Positions 16,839 through 23,666 of a stretch of DNA of 64,000 bases are shown piece by piece (the first letter of the stretch is position 1; every line of letters begins with the position of its first letter). The DNA is from Mucilaginibacter agri (lineage in GTDB: Bacteria > Bacteroidota > Bacteroidia > Sphingobacteriales > Sphingobacteriaceae). The translations under genes were made by a program, and so were the position numbers. A model generated the notes under the pieces. It saw only the letters and a list, made by a program, of their open reading frames with translations, was not told where the DNA came from and searched no databases. Where the stretch lies: NCBI RefSeq assembly GCF_009928685.1, contig NZ_WWEO01000039.1, forward strand, positions 124,001 through 188,000. Reading direction: 5' to 3'.

Positions 16839-17615
16839 TTAATATATTGCCCTGCTTGCACCGCCATCAACCTGCAAAGTTGTACCGGTAATATAAGATG
16901 CTTGCTCGGAAGCCAAAAAGGCCACGGCTGCTGCAAATTCTTCAGGTTTGCCGATGCGACCCAGTGGGATGCTGGCGGCTTTTTGCTTAATGGCCTCGTC
17001 CGGGTCCTGATCTTTGGGAATGGTATGCTTGATGCGATCAGTTAAAATTAAACCCGGCGCCACGTTGTTTACCGTGATATTATAAGGGCCAAATTCATCG
17101 GCCATCATTTTGGCCATGCCTACAACGCCCATTCGCATGGCGGTTGAAAGAACGGAATTAGTTAAGACTGATTTAATAGAACCGCTAACCACATTAATGA
17201 TACGGCCGGAATCTGACTTTTTAAGATAGGGCAGTGCTAACCGGCTGTTGCGCGCAAAGGCCAATAAAATATCATCGAAAGCTTTTTTCCAGGCCTCGTC
17301 GTCAAAGTTCTCAAACTTATCAAAGGGCGGGCCCCCGGTGTTGTTGATCAGGATGTCGATGGCTCCAAATCGCTCAACTGTTTGCTCAATCAGCGACTTG
17401 ATATCCGCTGGATTAGAAACATCGGCAGCAATGGCTGTTACGCTTCGGCGGGTTTCTTCTTTAATCTCAGCGGCGGTGGCATCCAGTTGTTCCTGGTTGC
17501 GCGAACTAATGATCACGGTTGCACCTTCGTCGGCCAGGGTGGTAGCAATAGCTCTGCCCAGGCCTTTGCTGGCAGCTAGTACAATGGCTATTTTATTGCT
17601 TAGTTTTAAATCCAT
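16839..17615 (-). CDS. Short-chain dehydrogenase/reductase family protein with atypical active site
   Basis: A 258-residue Rossmann-fold protein with an SDR layout: cofactor loop VLAASKGLGRAIA (14-25), SSRN at 37-40 (NADP preference likely), DVSN at 65, NNTGG at 91 and VVSGS at 142-146. The catalytic Tyr-x3-Lys is replaced: the expected positions carry S157 and R161 (LSTAMR). A subgroup of SDR proteins with L-S-x-A-x-R at this site is known to me from annotation, but its reaction is not. The GxxxGxG start Thr-Gly is also changed to Ala-Ala. It is transcribed alone. An oxidoreductase function should not be assumed. Confidence 0.85.
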   Translation of the reverse strand: MDLKLSNKIAIVLAASKGLGRAIATTLADEGATVIISSRNQEQLDATAAEIKEETRRSVTAIAADVSNPADIKSLIEQTVERFGAIDILINNTGGPPFDKFENFDDEAWKKAFDDILLAFARNSRLALPYLKKSDSGRIINVVSGSIKSVLTNSVLSTAMRMGVVGMAKMMADEFGPYNITVNNVAPGLILTDRIKHTIPKDQDPDEAIKQKAASIPLGRIGKPEEFAAAVAFLASEQASYITGTTLQVDGGASRAIY

Positions 17616-17667
17616 AAGTTGATTTAATAGGGACTATAGCAATAACAATAATCAGCGTAGCTTGTTC

Positions 17668-20019
17668 TTATAAAGCGGGTGCTTCCATTTCTGCAAGCGG
17701 CTCTGCAATGGCTTCTGTTTTCTTATTGCGTTTCTCTAAGCTAAGTAAAAAAGCAGGAAGTAGCGTAAGGTTAGTGATCATTGCAATTAACAAAGTGATC
17801 GACAATAAAATACCCAATGCTACTGTGCCTCCAAAGGTAGAAGCCGCAAAAATACCAAAGCCAAAGAACAACACCGTTGCAATATAGATCATACTTACAC
17901 CCGTTTCGCGAATGGTATCTGAAACCACCTGCGAAATGCTCTTTTTACCATTGTGCAACTCCTGACGGTAGCGGGTTAGGAAATAGATAGTTTGATCGGA
18001 AGAGATCCCCATTGCAATGCTGAAGATCAATATCGTCGACGGCTTCAACGGGATGCCAAAGAAGCCCATAATGCCGGCAGTAATAATCAATGGGATTAAG
18101 TTAGGCAATAACGAGATCAACACCATTTTCAGCCCGCGGAACAGAATCCACATAATAATACCGATCAGGAAAATGGCCAGGGCCAAACTTTCGTATAAGT
18201 TTTTAATCAGGTAGTTGTTGCCCTTTACAAATATGACACTGCTACCCGTAAGCTCTACATGGAAGTTTTTTGGGTTGAAGATAGAATCAATGCGTGGTTG
18301 CAGTTCGGTAAAAAGACTATTCAGTTTTTTAGAGCCGGCATCAACCATCTGGAAACTAATGCGGGTGGTTTGTTTGGTGCTGTCCAAATAGTTCTTCAGC
18401 ATATTGGTGCCTTTACCCGAGTTGGCTGCGTAGCTTAAAATAAAGTTTTGCTCTAAGCCATCAGGTAAACGGTAAAACTCTTGTTTGCCGCCATAAAATG
18501 CCTGGGTGCTGAATTTAAGTACTTGTATTAATGATAACGACTTACTAAACTCTGGGTACGACGAGATCAGGTCTTCCAGTTTTTCTACCTTGCGCATTAC
18601 AGCAAGATTGGTTAAGCCATTTTTATGTTTCGACTCCACGCTAACCTCAAGAGGTAATACTCCTTTAAAGCTGCTTTCGAAGAAACGAAGATCGCTTAAT
18701 ATGGAGCTGTTTTTAGGTAAATCGTCAACTATATAGCCGTTTACATTAATGCGGCTCATGCCATAAAAGCATATCATAACTAATATGGTAGTGCCTATAT
18801 AAATAGCTGGACGGGCGTTTTGCACCAAATAGTCTATCTTCTGCAAAAAGAAGCTGATAAACTTTCGGTCTTTAATACCGCTTTGACGTTGCTTTGGCGC
18901 TGGCAAGTAACTGAATATAACTGGTATCAACACCAAACTTAAAGCAAATGTTGCCATAATGCTTAGCGAGGCAACCAGGCCAAATTCCATCAAGATCTGG
19001 CTGTTGGTAAAGCATAACACGCCAAAGCCGATAGCCGTAGTAACATTGGCAATAAAAGTAGTAATGCCCACTTTCTCTATCACAATGTACAGCGACTTCA
19101 TTTTGTCGCCCGTTAAGGCAAACTCGTGATAATATTTATTAAGGATAAAAACACAGTTAGGGATACCAATAACCACTACCAATGGAGGGATAATGCCAGT
19201 AAGCAACGTGATGTTAAAATGATTAAGCACTAACAAGCCCAGGCTCCATATTACACCCAACACAACCACAAAAACCGGGAAAATAACTGCGTAGGCCGTA
19301 CGAAAGAACAGCAGCAGAATAATAGCAGTAATCAGCAACGATAAACCTAAGAATAAAGCAAACTCGTGCGATACCAGATCGCTTACAACAGTGCGGATTA
19401 ACGGTAGGCCAGAGGCGTGTACCTGTATGTGGTGTTTTTGCTCAAAAAGTTTACCCTGGCGCATAATCTCGTTAATAACCGGGATTCGGGCAGGGGAGTT
19501 AACTACCTTGTTATCAAAAGTAATGGCCATTAAGGTCGACTTGTGGTCTTCACTCAACACTAGACCGTCATAAAACGGCAGTCCTAAGATTTGGTTACGA
19601 ACGCTATCTAATTCCTGATCCGAAGTTAATTTATGGGTGATCAGCGGTTTTAAAACAAATCTGTGCTGAACGGTATCTTTGGTAAGGTTGTAAATATTAG
19701 CCAGCGAAACCACAGCCTTAATGCCGTTAAGGTGTTGTACGTTTAGGCCTAACTGATACCAGTCGTTAAAAAGATCTTTTTGAAAAAGGTTGTCGGACTT
19801 GATGCCTAAAACCAGTGCTGTACCATCCTGCCCAAATTTTTTCTGAAATTTGGTGAACCTGATATAGGCAGAATCTGTTACCGGCAATACTTTGCCTGCA
19901 TTGTAAGTAAGCTTTACCTGGCTGGCCTTGAAGCCCATAAATGCACTAAGCAGAGTAACTATGATGATAACCGCTAAACGGTTTTTGAGGATGAGGTCAG
20001 CAATCTTTTTCCAGATCAT
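17668..20019 (-). CDS. MMPL/RND-family transporter permease
   Basis: A 783-residue membrane protein with two-fold internal repeat: one membrane helix, a ~180-residue periplasmic domain, five to six helices (residues ~220-390), a second helix and periplasmic domain (~400-620), then another helix bundle ending near residue 765. The motifs VVVIGIPNCVFILNKYYHE and SIAMGISSDQTIYFLTRYRQE are the paired helix-4 signatures of MMPL/SSD exporters, with the second Asp typical of proton coupling. Members export lipids or hopanoids to the outer membrane. The substrate is unknown. The last ~20 residues are a polar tail (EAIAEPLAEMEAPAL). Confidence 0.88.
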   Translation of the reverse strand: MIWKKIADLILKNRLAVIIIVTLLSAFMGFKASQVKLTYNAGKVLPVTDSAYIRFTKFQKKFGQDGTALVLGIKSDNLFQKDLFNDWYQLGLNVQHLNGIKAVVSLANIYNLTKDTVQHRFVLKPLITHKLTSDQELDSVRNQILGLPFYDGLVLSEDHKSTLMAITFDNKVVNSPARIPVINEIMRQGKLFEQKHHIQVHASGLPLIRTVVSDLVSHEFALFLGLSLLITAIILLLFFRTAYAVIFPVFVVVLGVIWSLGLLVLNHFNITLLTGIIPPLVVVIGIPNCVFILNKYYHEFALTGDKMKSLYIVIEKVGITTFIANVTTAIGFGVLCFTNSQILMEFGLVASLSIMATFALSLVLIPVIFSYLPAPKQRQSGIKDRKFISFFLQKIDYLVQNARPAIYIGTTILVMICFYGMSRINVNGYIVDDLPKNSSILSDLRFFESSFKGVLPLEVSVESKHKNGLTNLAVMRKVEKLEDLISSYPEFSKSLSLIQVLKFSTQAFYGGKQEFYRLPDGLEQNFILSYAANSGKGTNMLKNYLDSTKQTTRISFQMVDAGSKKLNSLFTELQPRIDSIFNPKNFHVELTGSSVIFVKGNNYLIKNLYESLALAIFLIGIIMWILFRGLKMVLISLLPNLIPLIITAGIMGFFGIPLKPSTILIFSIAMGISSDQTIYFLTRYRQELHNGKKSISQVVSDTIRETGVSMIYIATVLFFGFGIFAASTFGGTVALGILLSITLLIAMITNLTLLPAFLLSLEKRNKKTEAIAEPLAEMEAPAL

Positions 20020-20052
20020 GCTTTATTAAATAGTAATGAACAAATAAGGCGG

Positions 20053-20060
20053 CAAAACTA
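20053..20060 (-). promoter_or_regulatory. -7 promoter box upstream of the MMPL gene
   Basis: The minus strand reads TAGTTTTG, which fits TAnnTTTG, 33 nt before the ATG at 20019. A -33 TTG is not evident. Confidence 0.4.
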
Positions 20061-20161
20061 CAAAAATATTCAAATGAGGCGTTTGGCTAATGAGAATGTG
20101 ACAATGCGTTGGCATTGGGTTGTCTGTTGCCGGTTATCTGTTGTCTGTAAATAAGAATATG

Positions 20162-20169
20162 TATTTTTG
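20162..20169 (+). promoter_or_regulatory. -7 promoter box very close to the dgkA start
   Basis: TATTTTTG fits TAnnTTTG and ends only 5 nt before the ATG at 20175, so transcription from it would begin at or near the start codon. Confidence 0.45.
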
Positions 20170-20174
20170 GATTG

Positions 20175-20519
20175 ATGAAGAAACTGATCCGGGGATTTGG
20201 TTATGCCTTTAAGGGTTTGGCATATGCTGCGCAAACCCAGTTAAATTTCAGGATACACCTGGGCGCTATGCTTATTGCGCTGGCATTGGGTTTCTATCTT
20301 CATATTTCTACCGCCGAGTGGTGCTGGATAGTGGCCTGCATTGCTGCCGTATTGATAACTGAATTGCTGAATACGGCAATAGAGATTTTGGTAGACCTGG
20401 TTTCGCCCGAATACAATGCAAAGGCCGGGCATATTAAAGATGTATCTGCTGCTGCAGTTTTAATAACAGCGATATTCGCCGCTATCGTGGGTGCCATAAT
20501 TTTTATCCCGAAATTTTAA
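20175..20519 (+). CDS. Diacylglycerol/undecaprenol kinase (DgkA family)
   Basis: A 114-residue, three-helix membrane kinase. The family signature ELLNTAIEILVDLVSPEYNAKAGHIKDVSAAAVL (residues ~56-90) carries the catalytic Glu and the Asp of the K-D-x-A-A-A-A-V type segment. In Gram-negative relatives it phosphorylates diacylglycerol, and in Gram-positive ones undecaprenol. Which lipid is used here is not decided by sequence. ATG at 20175 is preferred over the TTG just before it. recO follows after 2 bp, so the two form an operon. Confidence 0.9.
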   Translation: MKKLIRGFGYAFKGLAYAAQTQLNFRIHLGAMLIALALGFYLHISTAEWCWIVACIAAVLITELLNTAIEILVDLVSPEYNAKAGHIKDVSAAAVLITAIFAAIVGAIIFIPKF

Positions 20520-20521
20520 TC

Positions 20522-21247
20522 ATGCTGCACAAAACCCTCGGAATAGTTTTTAAGGTAACCGATTACCAGGAGAGTAGTGTAATTGTACAGGTGTTTACCG
20601 AGAAATTCGGGATGCAATCTTACATCATTAACGGCGTGAAGAAACCGAAAGCCAAAATATCACGTAATATTTTGCAACCCTTGCATTTGCTGGATATGGT
20701 GGTTTACCATAAAGGTTACGACACCGTGCAGCGGATAAAAGAACTTAAAAGCGCAGTAGTTTTGCAAACCATTCCTTACGATGTGGTGAAAAGCAGCATT
20801 GTGATATTCCTAAACGAGGTGCTTTACAAGTCGGTAAAAATGCAGTCGCCCGACGAGCAATTGTTCGAGTATATTTTTCATTCTATCGAATGGCTGGATA
20901 ACCGCCAGGGCAACCTGGTTAACTTTCATCTGGTGTTTTTGGTAGGTTTAACGCGCTATCTTGGTTTTTACCCGGATGATAGCAATACCGCAGGGTGCGA
21001 TTATTTTGATATGAAAGATGGTGTGTTTACCCGTTATAAGCCTGATGGTGTACAATATCTGTCGCCGCCACATACTCAAAACTTTAATGCGCTTTTAAAA
21101 TTTAACTACGATGATATGCATCAGCTTAAATTAAATAACGATGAGCGACGTTACCTGATTGGTAAGCTAATGGATTATTACGCGCTGCATATAGAGGGTT
21201 TTGGCAACATCCGCTCTAACGAGATATTGGAAGAAGTATTAAGCTAA
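20522..21247 (+). CDS. recO: DNA repair protein RecO
   Basis: A 241-residue recombination mediator that loads RecA onto SSB-coated single strands with RecR. The N-terminal OB-fold begins LHKTLGIVFKVTDYQESSVIVQVFTEKFG, the standard RecO opening, followed by INGVKKPKAK. The C-terminal domain is helical, with a single Cys in GCDYFDMKDG where zinc-type members have more. It lies 2 bp after the DgkA-family kinase gene and is followed by a hairpin terminator. Confidence 0.93.
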   Translation: MLHKTLGIVFKVTDYQESSVIVQVFTEKFGMQSYIINGVKKPKAKISRNILQPLHLLDMVVYHKGYDTVQRIKELKSAVVLQTIPYDVVKSSIVIFLNEVLYKSVKMQSPDEQLFEYIFHSIEWLDNRQGNLVNFHLVFLVGLTRYLGFYPDDSNTAGCDYFDMKDGVFTRYKPDGVQYLSPPHTQNFNALLKFNYDDMHQLKLNNDERRYLIGKLMDYYALHIEGFGNIRSNEILEEVLS

Positions 21248-21278
21248 AAAAGCCGGCAAAATTTGCTTGCCGGCTTTT
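21248..21278. terminator. Terminator after recO (bidirectional)
   Basis: AAAAGCCGGCAA at 21248-21259 pairs exactly with TTGCCGGCTTTT at 21267-21278 around a 7-nt loop. It also suits the convergent gene at 21285-21557. Confidence 0.88.
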
Positions 21279-21284
21279 AAAATA

Positions 21285-21557
21285 TTATTTGCCCGGTTCT
21301 GCAACCACGCTGCCCTGGGCATCTTGCCCAAGCACGGTTTTGCGTATAAAATCAATATTAGATGGCGGTAGCTCTGGGCCGGAAGTTTGTATTAACGAGC
21401 CATCTGGTTGTATTTCCAGGTCTGCATTGATGTTGTTGTCTATATGCAGATGTAAAATGTTGCCTTCTTTATCTACTGTGCATTCCAATTCGCGATCAGA
21501 ATAACTCATGCTGAACTTTTTTTTGCCATCAGGAGTGTTATTTGTGTTGTCGGTCAT
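21285..21557 (-). CDS. Small hypothetical protein (90 residues)
   Basis: An acidic, polar cytosolic protein without signal or membrane segment. The middle has a beta-hairpin-like pattern (SYSDRELECTVDKEGNILHLHIDNNINADLEIQPDGSLIQ), which suggests a small beta domain. No family is recognised. A convergent terminator separates it from recO, and a 165-bp AT-rich gap separates it from the tRNA-Val promoter. Composition and length favour a real gene. Confidence 0.6.
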   Translation of the reverse strand: MTDNTNNTPDGKKKFSMSYSDRELECTVDKEGNILHLHIDNNINADLEIQPDGSLIQTSGPELPPSNIDFIRKTVLGQDAQGSVVAEPGK

Positions 21558-21681
21558 AGCGTTGGTGTTTATTTTTATAACAGCTTTGGTCTGCCGATGT
21601 TTTGTCTTTAGTTTGTTGATTAGATTTAAATCGCAGTAAATGAGTTGATTAAAATGTGATATGGATTTTTTGAAAATTTAT

Positions 21682-21712
21682 TTTGAATAATAAATCAAGG
21701 TTTCTATATTTG
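21682..21712 (+). promoter_or_regulatory. Bacteroidota promoter for tRNA-Val copy 1
   Basis: TTTG at 21682-21685, a 19-nt spacer and TATATTTG at 21705-21712 match the TTTG/TAnnTTTG consensus. The tRNA begins 12 nt after the box. The same design precedes the second tRNA-Val at 23285-23314. Confidence 0.8.
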
Positions 21713-21723
21713 CATTCCCAAAA

Positions 21724-21798
21724 GGGAGCATAGCTCAGCTGGTTCAGAGCATCTGCCTTACAAGCAGAGGGTCACAGGTTCGAATCCTGTTGCTCCCA
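21724..21798 (+). tRNA. tRNA-Val (anticodon UAC), copy 1
   Basis: A 75-nt cloverleaf: acceptor GGGAGCA/TGCTCCC with discriminator A, D stem GCTC/GAGC, anticodon stem TCTGC/GCAGA with loop CTTACAA (TAC at 34-36), T stem ACAGG/CCTGT with loop TTCGAAT. All stems pair. The CCA is not encoded. A hairpin terminator follows, then a GIY-YIG gene and a remodelled copy of the tRNA. Confidence 0.97.
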
Positions 21799-21842
21799 CA
21801 TCAAAAGCCTAACAGAAATGTTAGGCTTTTTTGTTGACCTAA
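21770..21842 (+). repeat. 73-bp direct repeat, left copy (tRNA-Val 3' end plus terminator)
   Basis: It runs from the variable loop of tRNA-Val through the T arm, acceptor, terminator and the first bases beyond (ending GACCTAA). It matches 22136-22208 at 71 of 73 positions by direct reading. The two copies bracket the GIY-YIG gene. Confidence 0.9.
21803..21832 (+). terminator. Terminator of tRNA-Val copy 1
   Basis: AAAAGCCTAACA and TGTTAGGCTTTT pair around a 4-nt loop, followed by TT. The same hairpin recurs after the tRNA-like copies at 22169 and 23635 and after the second tRNA at 23516. Confidence 0.85.
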
Positions 21843-21847
21843 TCTTT

Positions 21848-22096
21848 ATGTATCACATTTATATTCTTCACTCTGCAATACTCGATCGCTATTATATTGG
21901 CTCTACACAGAACGTAGCAGAGCGGTTGCGCCGTCATTTGAGCAATCACAAAGGTTTTACAGCCCGTGCATCTGATTGGGAGTTGGTTTATCAGGAAAAC
22001 TTACCAAATTGGGAATCGGCCCTGATGAGGGAAAAGCAAATAAAAGGTTGGAAAAGCAAGCTAATGATTCAAAAACTAGTTAGCCAGAGAGCATAG
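21848..22096 (+). CDS. GIY-YIG nuclease (UvrC-N/URI type), tRNA-associated
   Basis: An 82-residue single-domain endonuclease. The opening HIYILHS and RYYIGST are the GIY and YIG strands (Y5, Y16); R26/R28 in ERLRRH and E62 in MREKQIKGW complete the catalytic set. The start is ATG at 21848; an ATG at 21818 lies inside the tRNA terminator. The last codons run into a tRNA-Val-like sequence, and the TAG stop (22094-22096) lies in its acceptor/position-8 region. The 73-bp direct repeats on both sides make a compact cassette. It may be a homing-type nuclease or a domesticated relative. The real substrate is unknown. Confidence 0.88.
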   Translation: MYHIYILHSAILDRYYIGSTQNVAERLRRHLSNHKGFTARASDWELVYQENLPNWESALMREKQIKGWKSKLMIQKLVSQRA

Positions 22097-22164
22097 CTTA
22101 GCTGGTTTAGTGCATCCCGATTTTACATCGGGAGTGGTCACAGGTTCGAATCCTGTTGCTCCCA
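22087..22164 (+). pseudogene. tRNA-Val-like copy with remodelled anticodon arm
   Basis: The 5' half is a worn tRNA-Val copy (GAGAGCA TA GCTT AGCTGGTTTA, one acceptor mismatch and a broken D stem). The anticodon arm is replaced by CCCGATTTTACATCGGG, and the 3' half (T arm ACAGG/CCTGT, acceptor TGCTCCC) is identical to the intact upstream tRNA. The first 10 nt overlap the end of the GIY-YIG gene. It is unlikely to be a working tRNA. Confidence 0.8.
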
Positions 22165-22208
22165 CATCAAAAGCCTAACAGAACTGTTAGGCTTTTTTGT
22201 TAACCTAA
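22136..22208 (+). repeat. 73-bp direct repeat, right copy
   Basis: The second copy of the tRNA 3' end plus terminator. It differs from 21770-21842 at two positions (A to C in the hairpin loop, G to A after the T tract). Confidence 0.9.
22169..22197 (+). terminator. Terminator of the tRNA-like copy
   Basis: AAAAGCCTAACAG pairs with CTGTTAGGCTTTT, followed by TT. Between it and the lipoprotein gene at 22474 lies AT-rich sequence in which I see no gene or clear promoter. Confidence 0.8.
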
Positions 22209-22473
22209 CTTATCACAAGTTTATAGGTTGTTTAGTTTGACAATAGAGATGTTCTATCCGCTCTGGTTTTAAACTCAAGCTTCTGTGCTTGCTGTTTTGT
22301 TCTTTTCTGCTAACTATGAGAAGATTAGCCCTAATAGATTTGTAAATAAATCCCATGTTAAATGCGAACAGCGCAGCCTCCTACTTGCTAACCAAATCAT
22401 AACACACTTATTACAATATAATGAAGCACAAAATGTAGGTACTAAGGTATATTAGTATATAAACTTAAAACCT

Positions 22474-23199
22474 ATGAAAAAGCTACTTATCATTTCTTTA
22501 TCCGCTATGGCTATGTTCTCAGCCTGCAGTACTTATCAGATGAACACTGTTAGCAGTACTAATACCCAACACGACGATAAGACCGGGGAATTTAAATTCG
22601 AGAACGATTCCATACGAATTGTTTATTCTTTTGCCGGCGAAAATGCTCCAATACACATGAATATTTATAATAAGCTTAACGAGCCGGTTTATGTAGACTG
22701 GGAACGCTCTGCATTAATTACCGGCGAACGCAGTTACAGCTATGCCGACGAAACGGTACAGATAAGCGGCGATGCTACCAGTACCTCTATCGGAAGAGGG
22801 CTTACATTTTCAAATTCAAGCATTAACGCCCAGGCAACGTTGCCTAAAAATGTTGCCTTTATTCCGCCGCATACCCAGATTAGTAAAACGGCCTCTAAAA
22901 TTAACGGCCATTTCTTTCAATATATTTCCGATAGCGCTTTCGTGAAAACCAAATTGGTATCCAGTTTCGGCGCTACTGGCTTAAATGCAAAAGTGGCGCA
23001 GTTCGATAAAGCTAATACACCGCTGTTCTTCAAAAATTATTTAACAGTGTACACGCTAAATGGAAACACGCCAAAGCTTGCAACTTATCAAAATGATTTT
23101 TATGTGTCGAAAGTGGTTCGGTCGTCGCAAAGTCCGGAGAATTTTGAATTTTATCAGGGCGGAAGAGGCGATTTTTTTACCAATAGTGGAGGTAATTAA
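22474..23199 (+). CDS. Hypothetical lipoprotein
   Basis: A 241-residue protein with a lipoprotein signal peptide (MKKLLIISLSAMAMFSACS, lipidated Cys at residue 18). The mature part is beta-rich: about residues 40-80 read like a domain comparing ligand interactions (FKFENDSIRIVYSFAGENAPIHMNIYNKLNEPVYVDWERSAL), a pattern seen in Bacteroidota lipoproteins of unknown role. It is probably periplasmic or outer-membrane attached. It stands alone between the GIY-YIG cassette and the second tRNA-Val, with a terminator after the stop. No function is assigned. Confidence 0.8.
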   Translation: MKKLLIISLSAMAMFSACSTYQMNTVSSTNTQHDDKTGEFKFENDSIRIVYSFAGENAPIHMNIYNKLNEPVYVDWERSALITGERSYSYADETVQISGDATSTSIGRGLTFSNSSINAQATLPKNVAFIPPHTQISKTASKINGHFFQYISDSAFVKTKLVSSFGATGLNAKVAQFDKANTPLFFKNYLTVYTLNGNTPKLATYQNDFYVSKVVRSSQSPENFEFYQGGRGDFFTNSGGN

Positions 23200-23221
23200 G
23201 CATATATTCATTATAAAAACA

Positions 23222-23251
23222 AAACCCTTTGAGCTTATTATCAAGGGGTTT
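23222..23251 (+). terminator. Terminator after the lipoprotein gene
   Basis: AAACCCTTTGA pairs with TCAAGGGGTTT (one G-T pair) around an 8-nt loop. Confidence 0.7.
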
Positions 23252-23284
23252 ATTGTTGTGTTAGCTTTTTTTATAAGTATAGGC

Positions 23285-23314
23285 TTGTAATATAAATTAT
23301 AGCGTTTATATTTG
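23285..23314 (+). promoter_or_regulatory. Bacteroidota promoter upstream of tRNA-Val copy 2 and its leader
   Basis: TTG at 23285-23287, a 19-nt spacer and TATATTTG at 23307-23314. The tRNA starts 122 nt further on, unlike copy 1 (12 nt), so an extended transcribed leader is implied. Confidence 0.75.
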
Positions 23315-23436
23315 CAGTCCCCAAACAGCTGGGGAACGATGCTGCACCGGCAGAGCTACCCGTCGATTAATCGGGTCTGCTAGGAAGGCATTCAACATAT
23401 ATCGTAAGTGTTTCCTCTGGGAAATGTTTACGAAAC
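23315..23436 (+). other. Candidate structured leader RNA before tRNA-Val copy 2
   Basis: A 122-nt stretch with successive hairpins: CCCC/GGGG (about 23319-23334), TGC/GCA (about 23341-23353), CCCG-type stem with TCGGG (about 23359-23375) and TTTCC/GGAAA (about 23411-23423). It is much less AT-rich than nearby spacers. It could be a small RNA, or the remains of another tRNA or structured RNA. No family was recognised. Confidence 0.35.
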
Positions 23437-23511
23437 GGGAGCTTAGCTCAGCTGGTTCAGAGCATCTGCCTTACAAGCAGAGGGTCACTGGTTCGAATCC
23501 AGTAGTTCCCA
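23437..23511 (+). tRNA. tRNA-Val (anticodon UAC), copy 2
   Basis: A 75-nt cloverleaf with acceptor GGGAGCT/AGTTCCC (one G-T pair), D stem GCTC/GAGC, anticodon stem TCTGC/GCAGA with loop CTTACAA and T stem ACTGG/CCAGT. It differs from copy 1 in acceptor position 7 and the T stem. It is followed by its terminator and two tRNA-like relics. Confidence 0.96.
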
Positions 23512-23515
23512 CTAG

Positions 23516-23543
23516 AAGCCTAACAGAAATGTTAGGCTTTTTT
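23516..23543 (+). terminator. Terminator of tRNA-Val copy 2
   Basis: GCCTAACA and TGTTAGGC pair around a 4-nt loop, followed by T6. Confidence 0.85.
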
Positions 23544-23547
23544 GTTG

Positions 23548-23630
23548 AAGATACTTTGCTGCGGTTCGGCGGTCAGGGCATCCCGATTTTACATCGGGAG
23601 CGGTCACTGGTTCGAATCCAGTAGTTCCCA
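23548..23630 (+). pseudogene. tRNA-Val-like relic A with remodelled anticodon arm
   Basis: The 3' half (T arm ACTGG/CCAGT, acceptor AGTTCCC, A) is identical to tRNA-Val copy 2. The anticodon region is CATCCCGATTTTACATCGGG, as in the 22.1-kb copy. The 5' half has lost any acceptor complement. No nuclease gene remains between it and the tRNA. Confidence 0.8.
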
Positions 23631-23634
23631 CTAG

Positions 23635-23662
23635 AAGCCTAACAGAGATGTTAGGCTTTTTT
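23635..23662 (+). terminator. Terminator of relic A
   Basis: GCCTAACAGAGATGTTAGGC followed by T6; one loop base differs from the copy at 23516. Confidence 0.8.
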
Positions 23663-23666
23663 GTTG

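Noticed and set aside
16646-16936. 96-codon frame overlapping the SDR gene end
   Set aside because: Its C-terminal and central part translate repeat-like DNA and its start lies inside the SDR gene in another frame.
21818-21847. Earlier ATG for the GIY-YIG gene
   Set aside because: It lies inside the tRNA terminator hairpin; the domain begins right after ATG 21848.
22087-22164. tRNA-like copy read as an ochre suppressor tRNA (UUA anticodon)
   Set aside because: The stem and loop fit, but the D stem is broken, extra bases surround the arm, and relics A and B have no acceptor complement. Decay or an element end explains it better.
23424-23624. 66-codon frame across tRNA-Val copy 2 and relic A
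   Set aside because: It is a translation through tRNA and terminator sequence. Its end resembles GIY-YIG C-termini only because those genes also run into tRNA arms.
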